Shown in pieces: positions 12,101 through 22,500 of a stretch of 64,000 nucleotides of DNA. Positions within the stretch are counted from its first letter, which is position 1; every line of letters begins with the position of its first letter. Made by a program: the position numbers and the translations under genes. The notes under the pieces are model-generated. The model ran no database searches, had not been told where the DNA came from, and worked only from the letters and a program-made list of their open reading frames with translations. Source of the DNA: Porphyra umbilicalis (lineage: Eukaryota > Rhodophyta > Bangiophyceae > Bangiales > Bangiaceae); the NCBI GenBank assembly GCA_002049455.2, contig KV918955.1, positions 1-64,000 of the forward strand, written 5' to 3'.

Positions 12101-15100
12101 CCGGCCGCCGGGTGTCGGGTGGGGGGGGTCCGGGGTGAAGGGCCGCCGCCTCCCCTGGCGTATAACGCCGCGCCACAATCATCTAATCTCAGAACTGAGA
12201 ACGAATTATTCCCTCTCTGGAAACGTAGCCGATTCTATCGGCCTGGGGGCACTTTTTGTCTTTCTTTGGCGCTCTGTATCTCCGGAACGGCTGCCGTACG
12301 GACAAATCTGAGCAGCGCAAACGGGGGAAGGGGGGAGGCATGGGCAAATTTTTGCAAGCTATTGAATGAGCTGGGTCGCGTAGTCGTCCGGCGATGTTCC
12401 TGGAAACGCGTCAGTGGGGCATGTGAGAGCATGCGCCTCGATTGACAGTGGGCTCTCAGAGCCCGCGCGGGTCCTACCTAGTCCCTTTATATAAAGCTCG
12501 CCGTGGGCCACTTGCGTCTGTCTGTCTGTATGTGCAGCCCACCAATGGGACGCTCGCGATCGGGTCGCGCACAGGGGCTACAATGGCAAACAAATGGATT
12601 GCGCGACGGCCCGGATTTTCAGCGCATTCCGACAACAAACATTCTAAGGACCGGCCTGCACGCCCGGATCAAGTACATCTCAGTGGGATGGCCGCGATCG
12701 GGTTTCGCACACGGGCTACAATGGCAAAAAAATGGATTGCGCGACGGCCCAGATTTTCAGCGCATTCCGACCACAAACATTCTCAGGACCGTCGAGCACG
12801 CCCGGATCAACTCCATCCAGAACCGCGAGCGGCGCAGCGCGAGGCCGTCGAATTGATCCCCTGACTTACAGTTTCCCGAATTGGAATAAACAGAGGTTTT
12901 TGGGGACGGCCCAGATTTTCGGCGAGCGGCGCAGCGCGAGGCCGTCGAAGTAAACGCGTGACTTTCCGTCCGCCAAGTTGGTGCATTCATAGGACTTTCG
13001 GGAACGCCCAGAGTTTCGGGGAGCGGCGCAGCGCGAGGGCGTCTTCACACCGGCTGCTGGGTGGCGGGGTGGGGGGGCCGCCGGGTGGCGGGGTGGGGGG
13101 GTCCGGGAGGGAGGGCCGCCTCGCCCCCGGCCGCCGGGTGGCGAGGTGGGGGGGGTCCGGGGGGAGGGCCGCCTCCCCCCCGGCCGCCGGGTGGCGAGGT
13201 GGGGGGGTCCGGGGGGAGGGCCGCCTCGCCCCCGGCCGCCGGGTGGCGGGGTGGGGGGGTCCGGGGGGGAGGGCCGCCTCCCTCCCGGCCGCCGGGTGAC
13301 GGGGTGTGGGGGGTCGGGGGGAGGGCCGCCACCCCCCCGGCCGCCGGGTGACGGGGTGTGGGGGGTCGGGGGGGAGGGCCGCCTCCCCCCGGCCGCCGGG
13401 TGGCGGGGTGGGGGGGGTCCGGGGGGGAGGGCCGCCTCGCCCCCGGCCGCCGGGTGGCGAGGTTGGGGGGTCCGGGGGGGAGGGCTGCCTCGCCTCCGGC
13501 CGCCGGGTGGCGGGGTTGGGGTGTCCGGTGGGGAGGGCCGCCTCCCCCCCGGGCCTCCGGGTCGCGGGGTGTGGGGGGTCCGGGGGTGAGGGCCGCCTCC
13601 CCTCCGGCCGCCGGGTGTCGGGTGGGGGGGGTCCGGGGTGAAGGGCCGCCGCCTCCCCTGGCGTATAACGCCGCGCCACAATCATCTAATCTCAGAACTG
13701 AGAACGAATTATTCCCTCTCTGGAAACGTAGCCGATTCTATCGGCCTGGGGGCACTTTTTGTCTTTCTTTGGCGCTCTGTATCTCCGGAACGGCTGCCGT
13801 ACGGACAAATCTGAGCAGCGCAAACGGGGGAAGGGGGGAGGCATGGGCAAATTTTTGCAAGCTATTGAATGAGCTGGGTCGCGTAGTCGTCCGGCGATGT
13901 TCCTGGAAACGCGTCAGTGGGGCATGTGAGAGCATGCGCCTCGATTGACAGTGGGCTCTCAGAGCCCGCGCGGGTCCTACCTAGTCCCTTTATATAAAGC
14001 TCGCCGTGGGCCACTTGCGTCTGTCTGTCTGTATGTGCAGCCCACCAATGGGACGCTCGCGATCGGGTCGCGCACATGGGCTACAATGGCAAACAAATGG
14101 ATTGCGCGACGGCCCGGATTATCCGCGCATTCCGACCACAAACATTCTAAGGACCGGCCTGCACGCCCGGATCAAGTACATCTCAGTGGGATGGCCGCGA
14201 TCGGGTTTCGCACACGGGCTACAATGGCAAAAAAATGGATTGCGCGACGGCCCAGATTTTCAGCGCATTCCGACCACAAACATTCTAAGGACCCGCGTGC
14301 ACGCCCGGATCAACTCCATCCAGAACCGCGAGCGGCGCAGCGCGAGGCCGTCGAATTGATCCCCTGACTTACAGTTTCCCGAATTGGAATAAACAGAGGT
14401 TTTTGGGGACGGCCCAGATTTTCGGCGAGCGGCGCAGCGCGAGGCCGTTGAAGTAAACGCGTGACTTTTCGTCCGCCAAGTTGGTGCATTCATAGGACTT
14501 TCGGGAACGCCCAGAGTTTCGGGGAGCGGCGCAGCGCGAGGGCGTCTTCACACCGGCTGCTGGGTGGCGGGGTGGGGGGGCCGCCGGGTGGCGGGGTGGG
14601 GGGGTCCGGGAGGGAGGGCCGCCTCGCCCCCGGCCGCCGGGTGGCGAGGTGGGGGGGGTCCGGGGGGGAGGGCCGCCTCCCCCCGGCCGCCGGGTGGCGA
14701 GGTGGGGGGGGTCCGGGGGGGAGGGCCGCCTCGCCCCCGGCCGCCGGGTGGCGGGGTGGGGGGGGTCCGGGGGGGAGGGCCGCCTCGCCCCCGGCCGCCG
14801 GGTGGCGGGGTGGGGGGTCCGGGGGGGAGGGCCGCCTCCCTCCCGGCCGCCGGGTGACGGGGTGTGGGGGGTCGGGGGGAGGGCCGCCTCCCCCCGGCCG
14901 CCGGGTGACGGGGTGTGGGGGGTCGGGGGGGAGGGCCGCCTCCCCCCCGGCCGCCGGGTGGCGGGGTGGGGGGGTCGGGGGGGAGGGCCGCCTCCCCCCC
15001 GGCCGCCGGGTGGCGGGGTGGGGGTGTCCGGGGGGGAGGGCCGCCTCCTTCACGGCCGCCGGTCGGCGGGGTGGGGGTGGTCCGGGGGGAGGGCCGCGTC

Positions 15101-15451
15101 CCCCCGGGCCGCCGGGTGGCGGGTGGGGGGGGTCCGGGGGGATTGGCCGCCGCTTCCCTGGCATACAAGGCCGCGCCACAATCATCTATTCTCAGAACTG
15201 AGAACGAATTATTCTCTCTCTGGAAAAGTAGCCGATTCCATCGGCCTGGAGGCACTTTTTCTCTTTCTTCGGCGCTCTGTATCTCCGGAACGGCTGCCCT
15301 ACGGACAAATCTGAGCAGCGCTAACGGGGCAAGGTGGGAGGCATGGGCAAATGTTTGCAAGCTATTGAATGAGCTGGGTCGCGTAGTCGTCTGGCGATTT
15401 CACGAAGACACGTCTGTGGGGCATGTGAGCGCATGCGCCTCGATTTACTGT

Positions 15452-15497
15452 GGGCTCTCAGAGCCCGCGCGGGTCCTACCTAGTCCCTTTATATAAA
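15452..15497 (+). promoter_or_regulatory. Palindrome plus TATA promoter-like head of the array unit (reference copy)
   Basis: GGGCTCTCAGAGCCC (15452-15466, 7-bp arms around one base) overlaps CCCGCGCGGG (15464-15473, fully palindromic). TATATAAA at 15490-15497 follows, 16 bases after the second palindrome. The same arrangement recurs in almost every unit, for example at 9334, 12448, 22712, 25655, 49761 and 53346. Units at 58747 and 59736 have TATTTTTTTATGG instead of the TATA box and a one-base change in the palindrome. Conservation of spacing suggests a promoter with a dyad binding site, but no transcript evidence is available. Confidence 0.45.
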
Positions 15498-15539
15498 GCT
15501 CGCCGTGGGCCACATGCGTCTGTCTGTCTGTACGTGCAG

Positions 15540-15972
15540 CCCACCAATGGGACGCCCGCGATCGGGTCACGCACACGGGCTACAATGGCGAACAAATGGA
15601 TTGCGCGAACGCCCAGATTTTCAGCGCATTCCGACAACAAACATTCTAAGGACCGGCCTGCACGCCCGGGTCAATTACATCCCAGTGGGATTGCGGCGAT
15701 CGGGTTTCGCACAGGGGCTACATTAGCAAACAAATGGATTGCGCTAGCGCCCAGATTTTCAGCGCATTCCGAGCACAAACATTCTAAGGACCTGCGTGCA
15801 CGCCCGGTTAAAATACATCCCAGTGGGATGGCCGCGATCGGGTTTCGCACAGGGGCCACATTGGCAAACAAATGGATTGCGCGTCGGCTCAGATTTTCAG
15901 CGCATTCCGACCACAAACATTCTAAGGACCGTCGTGCACGCCCGGATCAACTCCATCCAGAACCGCGAGCGG
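15540..15972 (+). repeat. 138-bp subrepeats within the array unit (reference, three copies)
   Basis: CGATCGGGT marks each copy at 15559, 15697 and 15835, giving an exact 138-bp period. Each copy runs through AACAAATGGATTGCGC, CAGATTTTCAGCGCATTCCG and AAACATTCTAAGGACC and ends near the palindrome CATCCCAGTGGGATG (perfect at 15816-15830). Copy number differs between units: one at 8011 and 58747, two at 9332-13949 and three at 15448, 19785, 22710 and 49759. Because 138 is divisible by three, several frames stay open through it as 46-residue repeats; I regard that as an arithmetic by-product. Confidence 0.85.
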
Positions 15973-16178
15973 CGCAGCGCGAGGCCGTCGAATTGATCCC
16001 CTGACTTACAGGTTCCTGATTTGGAATAAACAGAGGTTTTTGGGGACGGCCCAGATTTTCGGCGAGCGGCGCAGCGCGAGGCCGTCGAAGTAAACGCGTG
16101 ACTTTCCGTCCGCCAAGTTGGTGCAATCAGAGGATTTTCGGGAACGCCCAGATATTCGCTGAGCGGCGTAGCGCGAGG
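15967..16178 (+). repeat. Three 18-bp iteron-like boxes with AATAAA (reference copy)
   Basis: GAGCGGCGCAGCGCGAGG occurs at 15967-15984, 16064-16081 and (one change) 16161-16178, a spacing of 97 bp. The core GCGCAGCGC is a dyad around one base. Between the first two boxes lies AATAAA (16025-16030) followed by CAGAGGTTTTTGGGG, which resembles a polyadenylation signal with a T/G-rich downstream element. Nearly all units keep this trio. Some units have lost the hexamer, with AACAAA near 26092 and AAAAAA near 53923, 61691 and 62925. Confidence 0.7.
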
Positions 16179-16198
16179 GCGTCTTCACACCGGCTGCT

Positions 16199-16595
16199 GG
16201 GTGGCGGGGTGGGGGGGCCGCCGGGTGGCGGGGTGGGGGGGCCCGGGAGGGAGGGCCGCCTCCCCCCCGGCCGTCGGGTTGCGGGGTGGGGGGGGTCCGG
16301 GGGGGAGAGCCGCCTCGCCCCCGGCCGCCGGGTGGCGGGGTGGGGGGGGTCCGGGAGGGAGGGCCGCCTCCCCCCCGGCCGCCGGGTGGCGGGGTGGGTG
16401 GGGTCCGAAGGGGAGGGCCGCCTCCCCCCCGGCCGCCGGGTGGCGGGGTTGGGGGTGTCCGGGGGGAGGGCCGCCTCGCCCCCGGCCGCCGGGAGGCGGG
16501 ATGGGGGGGGTCCGGGGGGGAGGGCCGCCTCCCCCCCGGCCCCCGGGTGGCGGGTGGGGGGGGTCCGGGGGCATGGGCCGCCCCTCCCCCTGGAA
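16199..16595 (+). repeat. G-rich minisatellite of about 54 bp per copy (reference block)
   Basis: Each copy reads roughly GCCGCCGGGTGGCGGGGTGG, then a run of G, TCC, another G-run, AGGGCCGCCT and C-run. Two properties recur: four or more G-runs within 30 bases (G-quadruplex potential on the + strand), and a GGGGGGAGG/CCTCCCCCC stem around GCCG (hairpin). Equivalent blocks are at 7441-7720, 8433-9035, 9945-10600, 11503-12155, 13059-13655, 14562-15165, 17493-17990, 18894-19495, 20536-20925, 21826-22430, 23461-23840, 24879-25365, 26268-26545, 27687-27918, 37468-37755, 38672-38908, 49189-49475, 50510-50945, 51984-53053, 54093-54380, 55419-55705, 56606-56703, 56840-57330, 58226-58460, 59219-59450, 60206-60960, 61866-62205 and 63104-63335. 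Confidence 0.9.
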
Positions 16596-19500
16596 TATAA
16601 GGCCGCGCCACAATCATCTATTCTCAGAACGGAGAACGAATGAATCTGTGTCTGGGAAAGTAGCCGATTCTATCGGGCTGCAGGCACTTTTTCTCTTTCT
16701 TCGGCGCTCTGTATCTCTGGAACGGCTGCCCTACGGACAAATCTGAGCAGCGCAAACGGGGGAAGGGGGGAGGCATGGGCAAATTTTTGCAAGCTATTGA
16801 ATGAGCTGGGTTCCGTAGTCGTCCGGCGATTTCATGAAAACACGTCTGTGGGGCATGTGAGAAAATGCGGCTCGATGTACAGTGGGCTCTCAGAGCCCGC
16901 GCAGGTCCTACCTAGTCCCTTTATATAAAGCTCGCCGTGGGCCACTTGCGTCTGTCTGTCTGTATGTGCAGCCCACCAATGGGACGCTCGCGATCGGGTC
17001 GCGCACATGGGCTACAATGGCAAACAAATGGATTGCGCTAGCGCCCAGATTTTCAGCGCATTCCGAGCACAAACATTCTAAGGACCTGCGTGCACGCCCG
17101 GTTAAAATACATCCCAGTGGGATGGCCGCGATCGGGTTTCGCACAGGGGCCACATTGGCAAACAAATGGATTGCGCGTCGGCTCAGATTTTCAGCGCATT
17201 CCGACCACAAACATTCTAAGGACCTGCGTGCACGCCCGGATCAACTCCATCCAGAACCGCGAGCGGCGCAGCGCGAGGCCGTCGAATTGATCCCCTGACT
17301 TACAGGTTCCTGATTTGGAATAAACAGAGGTTTTTGGGGACGGCCCAGATTTTCGGCGAGCGGCGCAGCGCGAGGCCGTTGAAGTAAACGCGTGACTTTC
17401 CGTCCGCCAAGTTGGTGCAATCAGAGGATTTTCGGGAACGCCCAGATATTCGCTGAGCAGCGCAGCGCGAGGGCGTCTTCACACCGGCTGCTGGGTGGCG
17501 GGGTGGGGGGGCCGCCGGGTGGCGGGGCGGGGGAGTCCGGGAGGGAGGGCCGCCTCGCCCCCGGCCGCCGGGTTGCGGGGTGGGGGGTTCCGGGGGGGAG
17601 AGCCGCCTCGCCCCCGACCGCCGGGTGGCGGGCTGGGGGGGGTCCGGGGGGAGGGCCGCCTCGCCCCCGGCCGTCGGGTTGCGGGGTGGGGGGGGTCCGG
17701 GGTGGAGAGCCGCCTCGCCCCCGGCCGCCGGGTGGCGGGGTGGGGGGGGTCCGGGAGGGAGGGCCGCCTCCCCCCCGGCCGCCGGGTGGCGGGGTGGGTG
17801 GGGTCCGAAGGGGAGGGCCGCCTCCCCCCCGGCCGCCGGGTGGCGGGGTTGGGGGTGTCCGGGGGGGAGGGCCGCCTCGCCCCCGGCCGCCGGGAGGCGG
17901 GATGGGGGGGGTCCGGGGGGGAGGGCCGCCTCCCCCCCGGCCCCCGGGTGGCGGGTGGGGGGGGTCCGGGGGCATGGGCCGCCCCTCCCCCTGGAATATA
18001 AGGCCGCGCCAGAATCATCTATTCTCAGAACGGGGAACGAATGAATCTGTGTCTGGGAAAGTAGCCGATTCTATCGGGCTGCAGGCACTTTTTCTCTTTC
18101 TTCGGCGCTCTGTATCTCTGGAACGGCTGCCCTACGGACAAATCTGAGCAGCGCAAACGGGGGAAGGGGGGAGGCATGGGCAAATTTTTGCAAGCTATTG
18201 AATGAGCTGGGTTCCGTAGTCGTCCGGCGATTTCATGAAAACACGTCTGTGGGGCATGTGAGAAAATGCGGCTCGATGTACAGTGGGCTCTCAGAGCCGG
18301 CGCAGGTCCTACCTAGTCCCTTTATATAAAGCTCGCCGTGGGCCACTTGCGTCTGTCTGTCTGTATGTGCAGCCCACCAATGGGACGCTCGCGATCGGGT
18401 CGCGCACATGGGCTACAATGGCAAACAAATGGATTGCGCGACGGCTCGGATTATCAGCGCATTCCGACCACAAACATTCTAAGGACCGGCCTGCACGCCC
18501 GGATCAAGTACATCTCAGTGGGATGGCCGCGATCGGGTTTCGCACACGGGCTACAATGGCAAAAAAATGGATTGCGCGACGGCCCAGATTTTCAGCGCAT
18601 TCCGAACACAAACATTCTAAGGACCGTCGTGCACGCCCGGATCAACTCCATCCAGAACCGCGAGCGGCGCAGCGCGAGGCCGTCGAATTGATCCCCTGAC
18701 TTACAGTTTCCCGAATTGGAATAAACAGAGGTTTTTGGGGACGGCCCAGATTTTCGGCGAGCGGCGCAGCGCGAGGCCGTCGAAGTAAACGCGTGACTTT
18801 CCGTCCGCCAAGTTGGTGCATTCATAGGACTTTCGGGAACGCCCAGAGTTTCGGGGAGCGGCGCAGCGCGAGGGCGTCTTCACACCGGCTGCTGGGTGGC
18901 GGGGTGGGGGGGCCGCCGGGTGGCGGGGTGGGGGGGTCCGGGAGGGAGCGCCGCCTCGCCCCCGGCCGCCGGGTGGCGAGGTGGGGGGGGTCCGGGGGGG
19001 AGGGCCGCCTCCCCCCCGGCCGCCGGGTGGCGAGGTGGGGGGGGTCCGGGGGGGAGGGCCGCCTCGCCCCCGGCCGCCGGGTGGCGGGGTGGGGGGGGTC
19101 CGGGGGGGAGGGCCGCCTCGCCCCCGGCCGCCGGGTGGCGGGGTGGGGGGGTCCGGGGGGGAGGGCCGCCTCCCTCCCGGCCGCCGGGTGACGGGGTGTG
19201 GGGGGTCGGGGGGGAGGGCCGCCTCCCCCCGGCCGCCGGGTGACGGGGTGTGGGGGGTCGGGGGGGAGGGCCGCCTCCCCCCCGGCCGCCGGGTGGCGGG
19301 GTGGGGGGGGTCGGGGGGGAGGGCCGCCTCCTTCCCGACCGCCGGGTGGCGGGGTGGGGGTGTCCGGGGGGGAGGGCCGCCTCCTTCACGGCCGCCGGTC
19401 GGCGGGGTGGGGGTGGTCCGGGGGGGAGGGCCGCGTCCCCCCGGGCCGCCGGGTGGCGGGTGGGGGGGGTCCGGGGGGATTGGCCGCCCCTTCCCTGGCA

Positions 19501-22500
19501 TACAGGGCCGCGCCACAATCATCTATTCTCAGAACTGAGAACGAATTATTCTCTCTCTGGAAACGTAGCCGATTCTATCGGCCTGGAGGCACTTTTGCTC
19601 TTTCTTCGGCGCTCTGTATCTCCGGAACGGCTGCCCTACGGACAAATCTGAGCAGCGCTAACGGGGTAAGGGGGGAGGCATGGGCAAATGTTTGCAAGCT
19701 ATTGAATGAGCTGGGTCGCGTAGTCGTCTGGCGATTTCACGAAAACACGTCTGTGGGGCATGTGAGAGCATGCGCCTCGATTTACTGTGGGCTCTCAGAG
19801 CCCGCGCGGGTCCTACCTAGTCCCTTTATATAAAGCTCGCCGTGGGCCACATGCGTCTGTCTGTCTGTATGTGCAGCCCACCAATCGGACTCCCGCGATC
19901 GGGTCGCGCACAAGGGCTACAATGGCAAACAAATGGATTGCGCGAACGCCCAGATTTTCAGCGCATTCCGACAACAAACATTCTAAGGACCGGCCTGCAC
20001 GCCCGGGTCAAGTACATCCCAGTGGGATGGCCGCGATCGGGTTTCGCACAGGGGCCACATTGGCAAACAAATGGATAGCGCTAGCGCCCAGATTTTCAGC
20101 GCATTCCGAGCACAAACATTCTAAGGACCTGCGTGCACGCCCGGTTAAAATACATCCCAGTGGGATGGCCGCGATCGGGTTTCGCACAGGGGCCACATTG
20201 GCAAACAAATGGATTGCGCGTCGGCTCAGATTTTCAGCGCATTCCGACCACAAACATTCTAAGGACCGTCGTGCACGCCCGGATCAACTCCATCCAGAAC
20301 CGCGAGCGGCGCAGCGCGAGGCCGTCGAATTGATCCCCTGACTTACAGGTTCCTGATTTGGAATAAACAGAGGTTTTTGGGGACGGCCCAGATTTTCGGC
20401 GAGCGGCGCAGCGCGAGGCCGTCGAAGTAAACGCGTGACTTTCCGTCCGCCAAGTTGGTGCAATCAGAGGATTTTCGGGAACGCCCAGATATTCGCTGAG
20501 CGGCGCAGCGCGAGGGCGTCTTCACACCGGCTGCTGGGTGGCGGGGTGGGGGGGCCGCCAGGTGGCGGGGTGGGGGGGCCCGGGAGGGAGGGCCGCCTCC
20601 CCCCCGGCCGTCGGGTTGCGGGGTGGGGGGGTCCGGGGGGGAGAGCCGCCTCGCCCCCGGCCGCCGGGTGGCGGGGTGGGGGGGGTCCGGGAGGGAGGGC
20701 CGCCTCCCCCCGGCCGCCGGGTGGCGGGGTGGGTGGGGTCCGAAGGGGAGGGCCGCCTCCCCCCCGGCCGCCGGGTGGCGGGGTTGGGGGTGTCCGGGGG
20801 GAGGGCCGCCTCGCCCCCGGCCGCCGGGAGGCGGGATGGGGGGGTCCGGGGGGGAGGGCCGCCTCCCCCCGGCCCCCGGGTGGCGGGTGGGGGGGGTCCG
20901 GGGGCATGGGCCGCCCCTCCCCCTGGAATATAAGGCCGCGCCAGAATCATCTATTCTCAGAACGGAGAACGAATGAATCTGTGTCTGGGAAAGTAGCCGA
21001 TTCTATCGGGCTGCAGGCACTTTTTCTCTTTCTTCGGCGCTCTGTATCTCTGGAACGGCTGCCCTACGGACAAATCTGAGCAGCGCAAACGGGGGAAGGG
21101 GGGAGGCATGGGCAAATTTTTGCAAGCTATTGAATGAGCTGGGTTCCGTAGTCGTCCGGCGATTTCATGAAAACACGTCTGTGGGGCATGTGAGAAAATG
21201 CGGCTCGATGTACTGTGGGCTCTCAGAGCCGGCGCAGGTCCTACCTAGTCCCTTTATATAAAGCTCGCCGTGGGCCACTTGCGTCTGTCTGTCTGTATGT
21301 GCAGCCCACCAATGGGACGCTTGCGATCGGGTTTCGCACAGGGGCCACATTGGCAAACAAATGGATAGCGCTAGCGCCCAGATTTTCAGCGCATTCCGAG
21401 CACAAACATTCTAAGGACCTGCGTGCACGCCCGGTTAAAATACATCCCAGTGGGATGGCCGCGATCGGGTTTCGCACAGGGGCCACATTGGCAAACAAAT
21501 GGATTGCGCGTCGGCTCAGATTTTCAGCGCATTCCGACCACAAACATTCTAAGGACCGTCGTGCACGCCCGAATCAACTCCATCCAGAACCGCGAGCGGC
21601 GCAGCGCGAGGCCGTCGAATTGATCCCCTGACTTACAGTTTCCCGAATTGGAATAAACAGAGGTTTTTGGGGACGGCCCAGATTTTCGGCGAGCGGCGCA
21701 GCGCGAGGCCGTCGAAGTAAACGCGTGACTTTCCGTCCGCCAAGTTGGTGCATTCATAGGACTTTCGGGAACGCCCAGAGTTTCGGGGAGCGGCGCAGCG
21801 CGAGGGCGTCTTCACACCGGCTGCTGGGTGGCGGGGTGGGGGGGCCGCCGGGTGGCGGGGTGGGGGGGTCCGGGAGGGAGGGCCGCCTCGCCCCCGGCCG
21901 CCGGGTGGCGAGGTGGGGGGGGTCCGGGGGGGAGGGCCGCCTCCCCCCGGCCGCCGGGTGGCGAGGTGGGGGGGTCCGGGGGGAGGGCCGCCTCGCCCCC
22001 GGCCGCCGGGTGGCGGGGTGGGGGGGTCCGGGGGGGAGGGCCGCCTCGCCCCCGGCCGCCGGGTGGCGGGGTGGGGGGGTCCGGGGGGGAGGGCCGCCTC
22101 CCTCCCGGCCGCCGGGTGACGGGGTGTGGGGGGTCGGGGGGGAGGGCCGCCTCCCCCCGGCCGCCGGGTGACGGGGTGTGGGGGGTCGGGGGGAGGGCCG
22201 CCTCCCCCCCGGCCGCCGGGTGGCGGGGTGGGGGGGTCGGGGGGGAGGGCCGCCTCCTTCCCGACCGCCGGGAGGCGGGGTGGGGGTGTCCGGGGGGAGG
22301 GCCGCCTCCTTCACGGCCGCCGGTCGGCGGGGTGGGGGTGGTCCGGGGGGGAGGGCCGCGTCCCCCCGGGCCGCCGGGTGGCGGGTGGGGGGGGTCCGGG
22401 GGGATTGGCCGCCCCTTCCCTGGCATACAGGGCCGCGCCACAATCATCTATTCTCAGAACTGAGAACGAATTATTCTCTCTCTGGAAACGTAGCCGATTC

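Noticed and set aside
15448-16879. Array unit as a tRNA- or 5S-derived SINE
   Set aside because: GGTTCCTGATTTGG is only a weak B-box and there is no A-box at proper distance, no poly-A tail and no target duplication around units.
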